Shown piece by piece: positions 11,349 through 24,268 of a DNA stretch of 64,000 bases. A program made the position numbers and the translations under genes. The notes below the pieces were generated by a model. The model ran no database searches. It saw only the letters and a list, made by a program, of their open reading frames with translations, and had not been told where the DNA came from. Numbering within the stretch: position 1 is the first letter of the stretch; every line of letters begins with the position of its first letter. Source of the stretch: Laguncularia racemosa (taxonomy: Eukaryota; Streptophyta; Magnoliopsida; Myrtales; Combretaceae). The DNA is taken from the NCBI GenBank assembly GCA_037954665.1, contig JBBMOL010000012.1:4278001-4342000 (forward strand), written 5' to 3'.

Positions 11349-11921
11349 CCAGGAATGCATCTAATATATTGTCAGAAATATTGTTTGTTGAACTTTAGTT
11401 CAAGACTGAAAGAATCATATGGTACCTGCCGTACTTTGTTGCTGATACAACCCCAAGAATTCAGAAGCCTGTGTCACGTGTATATAGGAGGCAATACCTC
11501 CTGCATCTACTTAGTTGTCTGTGCAGATAACCTTGTTGAATGGCAGTGTTTTGTGTTGTGCATTGTGTATTGTAGTGTTTTGTGTGGTGTAGTGGTGTAG
11601 TCAGTTAGTAATGGGTTTGGTAGTTAAGTCATTTTAGTCTGTTATGTTTGGGAAAGTTCTGGAAGGTTTGGGAATCTGTGAATAGTTGGGATGACTATAT
11701 AAAGAAAGTCAAAAGTTAAAGAAGGGGGTTAAGCAGATAATAAGAAGGACAAAACCCTAACAGAGAATATCCTACTGGATGCACACTTCTCTAGGAGCTG
11801 TTATAGCTATTTTCTTCGATTGAGGTAATTCCAAACTCAACTTTCTAAAATGTCATTAAACCACAATTGCATCGGTCGCATTACCTTTCATCAACTACAT
11901 CAGCAGGAAAACTAAGACCGT
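11349..11921. other. Possible solo-LTR-like sequence, uncertain
   Basis: The stretch has a TATA-like CTATATAAAG at about 11695 followed by sequence typical of a plant LTR R-U5 (GGACAAAACCCTAAC, later TTCTTCGATTGAGG). No second copy, no primer site and no target duplication were found, so this is a weak call. It may simply be 3' flank of the PPR gene. Confidence 0.25.
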
Positions 11922-12455
11922 TTGATGGTATGGGCTGTGTCATTCAGCATTAAGGAACTTGAAGAAGCTTCCTGGAAGTTTCCATCAGAAATAAGCCTGC
12001 AAGATGGTTTTGTGAAATTTAATGTTCACATTGGATTACATTCATACCTTAATAAAATGTTTTCTGAGGCAACAATTGCAAATCCTGCTTATGATAGTTG
12101 CATTTGAAAAATGCAGGTTCATTGTACAGATTCTTAATTTCATAGAAGAACAGGCATCATACTTTTTTTCTAATACAGGGAGTAATAAACTCCAGGTCGA
12201 GGATATTGGGGCAAAAAGAGTAGAAGAATCTAAACTGAAATTGAAGCAGGATATTCATGCATGGATCCTAACCGCACAGAAAGAATTTTGGCTGTTAATC
12301 CTGCAAAAAGTTCATATGTAATTGCTGGGAAGTTCCTACAAAGCATAGAAAGACTTGAATTAGTGGTTAGGAAAATTTCCTTCCCTGCCATTTTACCACT
12401 CGGCTCTTTGTTGGAAAGTCCATGCTCAATTAACAGGGTGGACACTTTTTGCTAA
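11922..12455 (+). pseudogene. Unrecognised coding-like fragment, three frames
   Basis: Three consecutive plus-strand frames look protein-like. 11922-12107 includes ELEEASWKFPSEISLQDG. About 12106-12300 includes IEEQASYFFSNTGSN and KLQVEDIGAKRVEE. 12261-12455 includes VNPAKSSYVIAGKFLQSIER and LVVRKISFP. The joins would need frameshifts or tiny introns. A CAG/GTTC junction at about 12115 could be a splice acceptor. The amino-acid composition is unlike that of the surrounding transposons, which suggests a captured or decayed cellular gene. I do not recognise the family. It sits just upstream of a LINE, which may have brought it. Confidence 0.4.
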
Positions 12456-12949
12456 AGTCATTTGGTAAAAGCTTCTTGTATTTTTGCAGATTGTGGAGTT
12501 AAATATTAAGGTTATATCCTTATTATGTTGGAATCACAAATTAGATATCAAAATGAGCATTCATGTATAGATCAAAACCATAGATTTATCAGAAGGAAGC
12601 TCTGGCTCAAAGTCCATTATCATCTGGTCCTCCATCACCATATATTTGATCAAGAACAAGGACCAAAACCATTGCAAAGGCACACCATCAACCCCTGACT
12701 CAAGGCAGAGCCAGAACACATCCTTTCCAAGCATCACATTTGTCATGGGTCCTTTGAAAACATAAAAATAACTTTTAAAACCTTTATTGAAACTCAAAAA
12801 GTTACGGGATCTAAGCGACAGTTTTAGAGTCTACATATGTATTTAAAAGTTATGAAGGGGGCACATGGATTATGTTTCTTCCTATTTCCCATGCTAAATG
12901 ATCTGTTTTAATTCAATCAGATGATGATGTTATATACTATAGAGTTATT
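12456..12949. other. Spacer upstream of LINE, nothing certain
   Basis: No domain was recognised on either strand. The region may include the 5' untranslated or ORF1 part of the following LINE, but nothing in it shows this. Confidence 0.4.
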
Positions 12950-12952
12950 GCT

Positions 12953-13790
12953 ATGGCTATGGAGAATGAAATTCAAGTTTGCAATCATCCAGTGAAGCTT
13001 CTTGTATGGAATACACAAGGCGTGAATTCAGTTGACAAAAGGAATGCCATTAGAGATGTTATTGAACCTGTTCAACCAGATTTGTTTGCACTACTAGAAA
13101 CGAAATTGGATTATGATGATGCTTACAATCTTTACTGTCATTTGCCTTTTGGAGGCTTTCTTCGTCAACCTGCATATGGACAACGGGGAGGAATAATAGT
13201 TCTCTACAGCACAAACTTCATGGAGGTTCTTCCAATCTCGCAGGCTCATCAGGACATGCACATAATGATTCAGGTTGGTCAATCTCATTTTAGTTGGTAT
13301 TTAACAATAGTATATGCTAATAGATTGCTACATAATTACATCCAATTATGGGAAAACTTATGGGGATATGCAAATCAAATTAGGGACAAACCCTGGTGTA
13401 GCTTAGGTGATTTCAATGAAATTATTAATGAGCAAGAGAAATGGAGGAGTTTATCGTTTAGCAAGGCTAGAATACATTTATACAGACAATGTATAGCTGA
13501 TTGGAATGACTGATCTAGGTTTTGTGGGTCTAAAGAATACATGGTCAAACAGTCAAAAAATTACTTCCCTCATACAAACACGTGTAGATCAAGTGTGGCC
13601 AATTGTGCTTGGTGTACTGCTTATCCGGACTCTCTTGTGCAGCAACTCCAAAAATGGCTATCTGACCATTGTGCCCTCTACCTTCAAATTCACCCCCAGT
13701 TAACAAATATAAAAACTAAACGGCCTTTTAGATTTCAACCTATGTGGCTCACCCATCCTTCCTTGAAAGACGTAATTAAGAATATCTGAA
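12953..13790 (+). pseudogene. LINE ORF2 endonuclease domain, frameshifted
   Basis: This is an exonuclease-endonuclease-phosphatase fold. Residues VKLLVWNTQGVNSVDKR start the domain, followed by the catalytic-type ETK (residues about 48-50) and GDFNEI. The frame breaks at about 13506 and continues in other frames as MTDLGFVGLKNTWSN, later WLSDHCALYL, which contains the conserved SDH triad. The endonuclease nicks target DNA to prime reverse transcription. The frameshift means it cannot be made as one protein here. Confidence 0.8.
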
Positions 13791-14135
13791 ATAGCTGTGG
13801 ACAATCTTACCTACAGGCTAACACAAACTTTCAAAAGGAAGTTCGGACATGGAATGTAGAGCTTTTTGGTCTTGTTCATCACTAGAAGCAACGGATTCTA
13901 GCTAGGTTGCAGGGCATTGAAAAAGCATTAACTTGGAGGCCTAATGACTATTTATTAAATCTGGAAAAGACTTTGAGGTTTCAGTTGCAAGATATCCTGC
14001 ATAAAGAGGAAATTTTATGGAAAAGTATGGCTAGAGTGCAATGGATAAGGGATGGTGAGCGTGATACTTGATACTACCATGCCTTAGTGATGACTAGATG
14101 GTCTAAGAATTGTATTTTGGATCTTTGTTAATGAT

Positions 14136-15433
14136 GTGGGAGCTTGGGTATTTGAGCCACATCAAATCCAGGATCTTATTCAATGCCATTTCAGGCAACC
14201 ATTTGCGTCAAAGAGAAATTCTGTCAAGTTTAATAATCCAGTTCCAGAATATCTAAGGGGAGGTGTGATTGAAGATCAGCTGGATAAATTAACTAACCCC
14301 TTATGTCCAAATGAAATTATTAAAGTTCTTTATAGTATTAACTCTTGGAAAGTATCTGGTAAAAATGGTCTACATTCTCTATTCTATAAAGAATGTTGGT
14401 CAATAGTTGGCTCATCTGTGATTTCCTCATCTAAGAGGTTTATATAACGAGGAGAGTTCCAGCCTCTTTAAGTCAAACTCTCATTGCTCTGGTTCCCAAA
14501 AAACTAGGAGCAAGTAGGGTGACATAATTTTGGCCAATAAGTCTTTGCAACTCTTTATAAGTTCATCACCAAAATTTTGGTTTGCAGACTGAGGCCGTAT
14601 TTGGATACTCTTATCCATTCGATGCAGGGTAGTTTCATACCTAGGCAAAATGCATCCAATCATTTATCTTAATGAGAGAGATTTTGCATCACTTTCACAC
14701 CAAGAAAGGGGCACGGGGATATATGTTATTGAAGTTACATATTAAGAAAGCTTTTGACTCTATAGAATGGGATTTTATCTGTTGGTGTTTAAGAAGTTTA
14801 AATTTTCCAGATGCTTGGGTTGAACTTATTGTGAGTTGTATTTATTCTTCTACCATTGAAGTTGTATTGAATAGATCTACTCTTCAACCATGTTATCCTA
14901 GCCGTAGTGTGTGACAAGGTGATCCCCTTTCTCCTTATCCCTTTATAATGGCTTTAGAATTCTTAAGTAGACTCATAAACCACCGGGTACAAACTAAATC
15001 ATGAAAGGCAATCCAGTTAAGAGATACACAGATGCTTTTGTCATACATAATGTTTGTCGATGATATTATTTTGTTAGCTGAGGCTTCCCTAGAGCCAGTC
15101 AATGTTATCAAATCCACACTTGACACCTTTGAACAGTGGTCAGGATCAAAGGTAAATTTGGGAAAGTCTTCTGTTGTCTTTTTTTCAAATGTAGATGAAC
15201 AGCTGAGACGAAACATAAGTCAGAACATGGGTATGAGAGAGATGCCTAGGCTAGATAAATATCTTGGATTTCCTTTAGGACTTGGTCATAAGCCTAAGCC
15301 ATCTGATTTTAGCTTCTTGATTGACAAGTTGCAAAAGAAGTTGGATGGGTGGAAGGGAAGACTACTTAGCTTTGCAGGGGAGAACAATCTTAACAAATTC
15401 AATTTTGACATCCCTTCTATTGCAAGGAAATGA
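14136..15433 (+). pseudogene. LINE reverse transcriptase domain, broken
   Basis: Pieces follow the non-LTR reverse transcriptase order. An N-terminal part lies at 14136-14447 (LYSINSWKVSGKNGLHSLFYK, matching the usual KAPGPDGF-FYK pattern). Fingers and palm lie at 14672-14914 (GYMLLKLHIKKAFDSIEWDF). The catalytic box follows at about 15046-15066, reading FVDD where the family has FADD. The thumb lies up to 15400 (LDKYLGFPLGLGHK). Stops and frame changes separate the pieces. Confidence 0.82.
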
Positions 15434-15649
15434 AAGGCTGAAGCATGTACATTGAGTTAGTTGAGTAAAGATTACTCAACCAAAATTAGCAAGTGGCCTG
15501 GGTGTTCATGAATTAAACTTGAGAAATAAAGCTTGTGCTTTAAAGAGAGTTATGGAATTGACTCAACCAACGGCTTTATGGGCAAGCTCTGTTTAGAGAA
15601 GTACAGTAAATACATAGACAATAGTTCATTGAAGTCTAAAAAAGCATCC

Positions 15650-16980
15650 TCAGCTTTATGAAAGGAATTAGTGGAAGAGGCTACATGGTTGGAAAATAAA
15701 AAAGTCAAAAGCTTGGGAGATGGTTCTCAGGTCAGTTTTTTGTTTGATTATTGGGGGGGAGATAGATGTGTTTGGCAGATTATTGAAGGACCAATCTATA
15801 TTTCTTCGTTTTATTTAACCATCAAAGAATGTTACATTTCTGAGCAATGCCTGGATATTGAAAAAATTGGTTTTGATATTTCTCACATATTAATGGAAAT
15901 ATATGGTCCAATTATGCTTCGTAATAGTAAGTTTGATGTGTAGATTCTGTCATAAAGTATGCAAGTGATTCCAAGTATTGGTACATATTATAAGTATCTT
16001 AGAGCCTCTTGTTTTACTAGCACAAAAAGACTGGGAATAATTGTGGAAGGCTACAATAAGTCCAAAGGTATGTACACATATTTGGATAATGCTTCATGAT
16101 GGTCTCCCCATTGGTCATAATTTGCGGAGGATATTTCCAAGTAACAGATACTTATGTCCACGGTGTGGTGAAACCAATGAAACCGTGGATCATATTTTCA
16201 GAAGTTTCTCTGCTGTGCACCAGTTGTGGTTTCAGTTAGGATTTGTAGACTAGGTTACTAATCAGTTGAGCATGCCCATTAAAGTTTAGGTCCTCTTGAA
16301 TTGTAAGTAGCCACCTTGTCCAAAGAATCACATTGAACCTCCCAGCTGGGTAATGTCTACTTTCACGTTGTGGACCTTATGGATGCAAAGGAATCAGCTG
16401 GTGTTTGGATCGGTCCACTCAACACAACCACTACAGCAACTTATTAGGGCAAAAGTACAGGAGTTTTGGGTACACCGTAGAAGTAAGTGTGGCCTGAAAA
16501 TGTTAACTCATATATCAAGTGGCATCCTCCTAGAGAGTGATGGGTTAAAGTAAATACATATGCTTCTATTATCAAGTTGGGACATGAAGCTGCGATTGTA
16601 GGTTGGGTTTGGTAAAAAGCTAGGACAACTAGATATACTTGCTGTTGAAATATGAGCCATATTTTGGGGTCTAAAGTATAGTAGTCTGCTGAGACTCAAA
16701 AAAATTGAAGTTCAAATAGAATACAGTATAGCAGCTTACATGCTTAACAATTTCTTGCATCTAAATTTACGACGGAAGTATGTTAATATCTTGAATGCAT
16801 GTAGGCTCGTTATGGAGCGGTTTGAAGCAGTCCCGGTGTCCTATAGCCCGTGCGAGGCGACTTTTGCAGCTGATCATCTTGCTGGTCTAGATCACAGCTT
16901 AGAGATAGAGGAACTTCTGGCTTTTGTACCTCCATGTAGTGTTATAAGTGTCCTCAAGTACATGAAAGGGAAATCATAGA
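15650..16980 (+). pseudogene. LINE zf-RVT and RNase H-like C-terminal region
   Basis: The 16041-16253 frame has the zinc-binding zf-RVT pattern (SPKVCTHIWIMLHDGLP, later YLCPRCGETNETVDHIF), typical of the C-terminal part of plant L1 ORF2. Later frames at about 16560-16980 show the RNase H-like tail (VPVSYSPCEATFAADHLAG). The 15671-15943 piece corresponds to the linker between thumb and zinc region. Several frame breaks are present. Confidence 0.75.
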
Positions 16981-17090
16981 TCCTAGCTAGTGTGAAGCTC
17001 TTGTAATTATGCAGACTGTGTAGGCTCCTATGTTGTACTTTGTAATTTCCTTTGTTCAGTAGAATAATATTATCCTTATATGGAAAAAAC

Positions 17091-17647
17091 ACATCTCCTA
17101 TAGGATGAAGTTCTTCGAAAATGAAAAAGAGAGAGCTTTGTCGTATATGACGTCCATCTCACCGGTATTTACGTCCAATTGTATACATGTATAAATTAGA
17201 ACTAGGGGAAGGTTACTTGCTTTTACAATTTACTACTTGCATTCTATTTTCCTTTACAAATATATGACTAAAGTTGTTTTCAGTCAAGCAATAATTAGTA
17301 TTTGGCTAAAAATTGTATATGACATGCATCTATGCTCCAAACAGAACACTAAACTGTGCGTACTTTACTCAAAATGCTAATCGAATGAAACAAATATATT
17401 TCTTTATAATAGGATTTAAGAATTAAGAAAGCATATTATCTTGTCTAAATTAAAATTTTCAATTCAGGATTGCATAATTTGGGATTCTATTGGGGAACAC
17501 ATGCTTATCATGGGCCATTTTTAACTAAGAATTAACAATTTCTTAAAGGAGAACAGGAGATACTTGAGTAGAACACGAAAATGTATGCTATTAATTTCTT
17601 TTGAGAGATGGGGAGGGGGGAAAAAATCTTATTTTGGTATGTACTTT
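17091..17647. other. AT-rich intergenic, nothing recognised
   Basis: There is no open frame or repeat structure that I can support. Confidence 0.5.
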
Positions 17648-18556
17648 TAGGGGAAAATTGGAAAAAGCTTTCCAAACTTTAAGTAGGTGTAAATGTACTT
17701 TCATAAACTTTCAAATGTAGTAATAAATCTTTTTAAACTTTAATAAATTAGTAACATAAAAGAAACTCTTTTAGTTCAAAAAAAACACAGTTCAAAGTTT
17801 TTGAAGATATTAAAGTATATTTTGATAAGTTTGAGGGGATATTTTAGTATCAAGATTAAAGTTTAGGAGGGTTAATTATAATTTTAGGTTATTTGCCAAT
17901 TTATTAAAATTTAGGAGAATTATTTGAGAATAAAGGTATTGAGAGTTTCTATACTTTTGATTTTGGACAATTAAGTGTTTAAATTTTCATTTGTGGTAAT
18001 ATAATTTCTATACTTTCAAAGATAGTTTATTTAAGTATTTCCTTTACAAACAAATATTAATTTGAAACCCTCTTATAAGTTTATGTTTAAGGATGTAACT
18101 GGACAAGTTGTTATAAAGCCCTTTACTCGTCCGACCCAATAACAACTCTATAAGGTATACCATATAAGGTTTTTATTAGGTCTTAAGACATGATTTAAAA
18201 ACCTATAGAGCTTAGAATTGAGTTTTAGCTCTTCAAAAAAATTTAAGAAGAAATCCGACCCACCCATCCATATAGGGTTCAAGACCCCATAGGGACAAGT
18301 TAGGATTTCATAAAATCCTTCTCAAACTCATTCTAATTGCATCCCTGTTTACATTAACAAAATTGATGCCGGTTTTCCAAATGAAACACTTAAACAACTT
18401 GTTTTTTAAAATATAAATACTAAATTGTCCAAAATCAATAGTATCAGCACTAATAATACTTTTATTCTAATTATTTGCAACATTTGAAAGTTTAAAGGGT
18501 ACATTCATACTTAGTTCAAAGTTTAGAAATTTTATTTGTATTTTCCTCTAATTTTA
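17648..18556. mobile_element. MITE-like element with imperfect terminal inverted repeats
   Basis: The left end (AGGGGAAAATTGGAAAAAGC, then TTTCCAAACTTT) and the complement of the right end (AGAGGAAAATACAAATAAAA, then TTTCTAAACTTT) form an imperfect inverted repeat of about 32 bp. The interior repeats AAACTTT-type motifs, is AT-rich and has no coding capacity. Superfamily and target duplication are undetermined. Confidence 0.5.
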
Positions 18557-19240
18557 GGCTGGCATAGTACTTTCAATGTGTACTTTTTACGTGAAAGGGA
18601 AAATCATTCAATACCACGTAATGAAAGTAATAAGAAATTATGCACCGATGAGATGGGTAATTAAATAAGTATAATAGAGTCTTCTAACTTAAAATATAAT
18701 CTTATTAACGTTTGATTAATGGGGAGAATAGAGGACTTTTAGGAATAGTGGGTAGTTCTTATAAAAATAATTGGTAGATTTACTTTCAGTTTAGCATGCA
18801 CTCAATAAAAATATTCTCAGTTTCATGGATAAACAACAACAAATTAACTATTACATTTTTTTTTAAAGCACTAGATGTAACCAATGTTTCGATATAGGAT
18901 TTACCATTTACAACATATAGGGTTGTTTAGATTTCTTTCTCTCTTTTTTTCTATATCTTATTTGTATTTAATTTAAAATTTAACATTTAAAAAGTTATCT
19001 TATTTGAATTTTATCTTCATAATTATAATGAAAATGATGATTAAAAAATGAGAATGATCAAGTAAAAAATTTATATAATTTTAAGATAAAAGGGTTTAAA
19101 AATATATATTTTATACGTTGGAAAAGGAGATTTAATTGATATTTTTATAAAAATAAATAAAGTAATACATAAATAAGTTCAAATTTATAAAAATATGTTA
19201 GGTATTTAATTTTATAAAATTTATATATATATATATATAT
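18557..19240. other. AT-rich intergenic with (AT)n microsatellite
   Basis: The region is AT-rich and ends in an (AT)n run at about 19222-19242. No gene was recognised. Confidence 0.5.
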
Positions 19241-19244
19241 ATTC

Positions 19245-19560
19245 CTGCATTACAGTTGCCTAAGAATTTCGGAGTAAGAGTTTATCCTAGGGCCGAGACT
19301 CCTGATCGTAGGAATATTGCCGAAAGATCAAATCTCCATTGAGGTCGTAGACGATGAAGCCATCCCCTACAAAGAAATGGGTTTGCTCCTTGAAACGATA
19401 TTCCTCACTCACAACTAGTCTTTGTCATAGACGAGGACAACATCGGCTAAACGTGAGTTTTTCAGCCAATCCTAGTGCCTATTAGGAAAAAGACCAGACT
19501 GAAGAGGAAAGGAAGAAAATGAGACAGTATGTAGACCCCATTGGCCTTTTTTGCATTTGC
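19245..19560 (-). pseudogene. Possible LURP-one-related (LOR/DUF567) gene relic
   Basis: Minus-strand reading from about 19460 down to 19250 gives DVVLVYDKD, a frame break, then VSEEYRFKEQTHF and VGDGFIVYDLNGDLIFR followed by a tyrosine/serine stretch. The GDGF, VYD, NGDL, FR pattern resembles the beta-strand repeats of plant LURP-one-related proteins, which fold like phospholipid scramblases. Two stops and a frameshift occur within about 70 codons, so this is a dead fragment. The assignment is from memory of the family pattern. The region is GC-richer than its surroundings, as expected for former coding sequence. Confidence 0.4.
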
Positions 19561-22118
19561 AGTAATGCTTTCCCAATACGAATGTCCAAAAAAATCTGAA
19601 TAATCATATCTGGTTTGTCATTTTCTAATAGATTTTCTTTTTCAGAATTTAAATTATAAAATCACTTGGATTTATTATAATCCAAAATTTTATCATTTTT
19701 ACGAGAGCTTTATGAGGACATAGGGTATGTGAGGCATCAAATTATGATCGTTAAGACAAATTGGTGATGAGGGACAGTATAAAGTGATAAAATAATATGA
19801 AAGTTTTGTGGAAATCAAATAGAAGAACTAATTAAGGTAGCATTTAAATTGTACTATTAAACGGTATAAAAAGAATTAAATAGTATAAAATAAATTAAAA
19901 AAAAAAAGTTAGGACAATTCCCTATACCATATTTAATATGTATAGTATTTGATAAAGGTTTCGTGATATTTACTATTTAGATATACAAAATATTACACTA
20001 AATATAATATATAAAATAGTGAATAAGAATTTTTTTTATTCAGTGAATTTAATTTTTGTATTGTATTTTAAATAGTATAAAATAAAAACATTTTATCTAG
20101 TACCTTAGGATTTTTTTATATGATAATAAAAAAATATGTAAACCAAATAAAAAATATATATTTTGTCTAATCTAGTATCATAAATTTTTTACAACCAGAT
20201 GATACCTAAGAAAGAATTAATATAATTTACTAAAAAGTCATCACAAATAATTGATGACAAACAAAGAAAACCTAGAAAAGCATGTATGCAATTTTTGTTT
20301 TGCTTGTTGGCTCAAGCATCAACATCTTGAAATATAGAATTGAATATTAACTTCTTCCATCTCCAATTATGCTAACAACTGCGATTGACCCATAAAATTT
20401 ATATGCTTCTCATGATCTTAATATCATTGTATCCCCTATCTTGTAAGTTTTTGCTATCATGTACCTATAAACTCAATACCTAAAAGACATTATTATACTC
20501 TCTCATTAGATTGAACTCATGAATCATTGATATTGCTTTCTCTTAACTAAATAACTCTATACATCTTTCAACTTGGAGCATCATAGTGCACTTAATATTT
20601 AAAGTAATTTGCACATACTATCTCAAAAAAATTTATAATTGTACTAATACTCCTAATTTTTAAAATTGAGTATTTAAATCCCATAATAAACACGACCCCA
20701 ATTTTTTAAGTTATTTAACTGTTGGTTTTTTTCCCCCTCTTAACATGGACATACTTTTAAAGAAAAAAATAATTGCTATGTCAAGTTTTTTTTTTAGAGA
20801 TATAAAAAGCCCCACTTAGTTATGATTTTCTCTTTCTACATGAAAACCAAAAAAAAAAAACATTATTTTAATACTAAAAATTTTAAAACTTGATAACAAC
20901 CAAGTCATAGCAAATTGATTTGCTACCAAAAAAGCAAAACCCAAAATTTAAATAAATAAATAAAAAGAACCAATAGTGCGTTGGTAAATTGATATCAAGC
21001 ATTAGCCTCTAAAACTTGAGATCTTGGCATGAAAATCTTGCTAACTCATAGTATGTCATATTTGTATTCTCTCTCATTTCTAATTAACATCAAGAATACA
21101 ATAGAGAGACAAAGGTAGGAACAAAGCTTTTAGAGAGGAAAAAAAAAACAACTTAAGGAATGTTTTAATAAAGTTATGAAATTAGATAGCAATTTCCAAC
21201 ACCCCACATAAACAATCAAGACAACAATTAATAGGTTAGAGGTTTTCTTTTCTTTTCCCTTCTCCTATTAGTTTTCTATCAAACATTTTTTTCTATTTTA
21301 TTTTTTTGAAATAAGGTCATTTTTTTTTCTTTGATAAACAAATAAGGGCTTTGATAAAGAATATTTTGGTCTGATTTTGTTCCCTTAAGTTGGAGAGAGA
21401 ATGAATATATATCGATTGCCTATTGATAATTATGTTTGTTTGGACTTGATACACTTTCATTTTATTGTTTTTTATTTAATATATTTTTTTTCAATTTTGT
21501 TATTATTTGCTTATTCAACTTGCCATAAGTTAAGCTAACATTTTATCCAAAAAAAATTGTCATAAGTGTCTTAAGAACTACTAATTAAATTAATTTAATG
21601 GGATATGTTGTCACATCAAAGACTTAAATGATGAATTTTTTTTCTTTAAAATATGTCCATGCTAGCACAAATTAGAAAAAGAAAAAGAAAAAAAGAAGGG
21701 AAAACTGGCAAATGATCAATAAAAGTAGGGTCTACAATTGTTTTAGGGGTGTAAATATTTAATTTGAAAAGTTAGGAGTGTTCACACAATATAAAAGTAT
21801 TTAAAGGTAGTTCATACAATTTATCCTAATACTTATAATTACAACTCGGTTTAAATCTTACAATGATACACTTAGTTAATATTTTAAATAATGTGACTCG
21901 ACCATCTTATATAATCTATGATGAAAGGTTGGCCACAAAATTTTGCCATAAAATGCTCTTGCTTGCCCTTAGCACAAAGTGATTCTTTCACACTTTATCT
22001 TCAATACCTAAGGTTAGAAAAAACTAACCCCTTAACTCATTTTAGGACTAAGTGAATATAACCAAAAAAACACGTATATTAAAACATCACAAACTTCATA
22101 ATTCAACAATTACACATG
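19561..22118. other. AT-rich intergenic region, no gene recognised
   Basis: This is low-complexity AT-rich DNA with A/T homopolymers. Around 21710-21900 there are MITE-like phrases (GGGGTGTAAATATTTAATTTG) resembling decayed transposon ends, but no pair of ends could be matched. Confidence 0.5.
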
Positions 22119-22141
22119 CACACACACACACACACACACAT
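22119..22141. repeat. (CA)n microsatellite
   Basis: About eleven CA units in a row follow a short imperfect CA stretch. Confidence 0.9.
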
Positions 22142-23802
22142 GCCTCACATAAGTAATACCACCCAACTTTCCTTGTTTCTTATTGCTATCATTAGCAATA
22201 ACTTGCACCGACACTTTACCTTTTAATTCATCTCAAAAACACCTAAATTTTTACTCATATCAATTTCTTCACTTTTTCAATCGGCTAATAACCACATTAG
22301 CACTAACTTAGTTACTTTTTAGTAGTCATTATGTGCATTTTTGACCTATTGTAGTGCCGATTCATAAAAATTGTGCCATAGAATTATGTCGAACCAACTG
22401 TAAGGGTCAAGCCACAAACTTATACCAAAAGTCCACTTAGGTTCCATAAACTTAACCAAAGTCATTAAGGAGGCACAAACTTCACCATGTAGTAAGAGGG
22501 ACTTAGTTTGATTACTTTGATTCAAGTTGGCACTCTTATAGTAAAAACATAAGAACTAATTAAATCCACCCATCACCTAGAGAACTTCAATATTTCTAAG
22601 GTGGACCTTATAAAATCTCACTCCATTTGGTCATATACCTTAGCCAAGTTTAGTTTTAGGATTATTTATCTTTTCTTACCTCTCTTCATGTTTAAGAAGT
22701 GCATAAAATCTTGGAGTAGTATATAACATTATCCACAACACATTTCCTTAGAATAAAGCTAGCTTAGATGGGGTTTATAAGTTCATCTAAGAAAGGTCTA
22801 ATTCTGTTTACAAGAATTTTGGAGATAACCTTATATAAGGTATTGCATAGGCTGATTGGATGGAATTCTTTAAGATTATTTGCCCTATTAACCTTTAGGA
22901 TCAAGACAAGTAAAGATCCATTTCATTTTAGGGTTAATACGCTTCTCATGGAAGGCCATTTCTATCACTTCCTCCACTATTCTACTAACTATATCCTAGC
23001 AAAATATGTAAAACTTTACATGAAAAATGTCATTTCTTGGGGTCTTATTAAGGCCAATGGCATGAAGCACTATTTTCATTTCCTCTTTTGTTGATGGTGT
23101 CCCTAAAATTTCTCTATCATCTTCACTTAAGGTAGATCCCCTAAATCATATAACCCATTACCACAATTCACCTCTACCTTATTTTATTGATTTATTTATT
23201 TTTGTTCCCGAGAAGATCTTCAAATAACTTGTTACACCATTTTGCGATTGCGTCCTTTTTAATGATCTAGTCCCCTTGGTTATCAAATGGTCTAATAATT
23301 CTTGACTTAACTCTTTTTGCAATTGTACTAACATAGAAGAATTCTATATTTTTTTTCCCTATTAATGACCCATTTGATCTTTACCTTAGAAGCTTACAAT
23401 TTCTCCTCTTGTTTAAGGGCAACTCATGGTGCGAGGAATTAAGTTTACTATAGGTCTTCTTAAGGGGGAGAATTGCTAATTTTTCTTTCCACCACTTCTA
23501 AAGCCACACAAAATCTTTGTTTTCCTAACATATATCAAGCTAAATACTATCTCTTCCATTTCCTTAATTTCTCGTTAAAAGGCTTAAGGTTTGTAAATTG
23601 TGTTTGGTCTTAATTAGTTTTAATTCGATTTTTAAAACTTAGTTGGTCTAGCCACCTCGGCTAAAATATGAAGAGTCTCAACTTTCTATCATCTTTTCAA
23701 AGGTTGGATAATGGTTAAATTGGTTGCATCATGGATGTAGTAGTTTAGATTCTTATTAGTGAGCTTTCTATCTTACATTCATCCAAGTTCAATTAATCCT
23801 AC

Positions 23803-24064
23803 TTTGCATTAGGTTAGCTAAGGTCTTACTACTATTTTTCCATGTAAAATGGGCTCCCATAAAACTTAAGCCCATAGAAGGTACACTCATTCATAAATGA
23901 TTATGCTTGTGCACATGGTTGTTAAAATCGCGATTTGCATTAGGTTAGCTAAGGTCTTACTACTATTTTTCCATGTAAAATGGGCTCCCATAAAACTTAA
24001 GCCCATAGAAGCTACACTCATTCATAAATGATTATGCTTGTGCACATGGTTGTTAAAATCGCGA
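23803..24064. repeat. 131-bp tandem duplication
   Basis: TTTGCATTAGGTTAGCTAAG starts at 23803 and again at 23934. The copies are almost identical over 131 bp. Each copy ends in GTTGTTAAAATCGCGATTT, the left end of the MITE that follows, so the duplication took place after the MITE inserted. Confidence 0.92.
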
Positions 24065-24268
24065 TTTTACTTGGAATTGAATAGTAAAAAATCGGTAGAA
24101 TTGTATAAAATTGTATGAAATCGGTAACTTGTAGAATCATATATCTAAACTCATAATTATATCAAAAGTTTATACCTAAATGATTTTTCTTCCATTTTGA
24201 TTATGAAAAACTTGATAAAATTGCAAATTCGTATAATTGTATAACTGACTTGTGATTTTAACAACCAT
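24046..24268. mobile_element. Mutator-like MITE with 10-bp target duplication
   Basis: The terminal inverted repeat is ATGGTTGTTAAAATCGCGAT on the left. The right end reads GTGATTTTAACAACCAT, so the first 15 bases match exactly. The 223-bp element is flanked by the perfect 10-bp direct repeat GCTTGTGCAC (24036-24045 and 24269-24278). A 9-11-bp duplication is characteristic of Mutator-type transposition. It has no coding capacity. Confidence 0.8.

Larger units (their letters stand above)
12950..17090 (+). mobile_element. Broken L1-type LINE (plus strand)
   Basis: The order is endonuclease, reverse transcriptase, zf-RVT and RNase H, as in plant L1 elements, followed by a TATGGAAAAAAC tail. Multiple frameshifts and stops disrupt it. 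A recognisable ORF1 and a target-site duplication were not found, so the 5' boundary is uncertain and the copy may be 5'-truncated. Confidence 0.85.
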
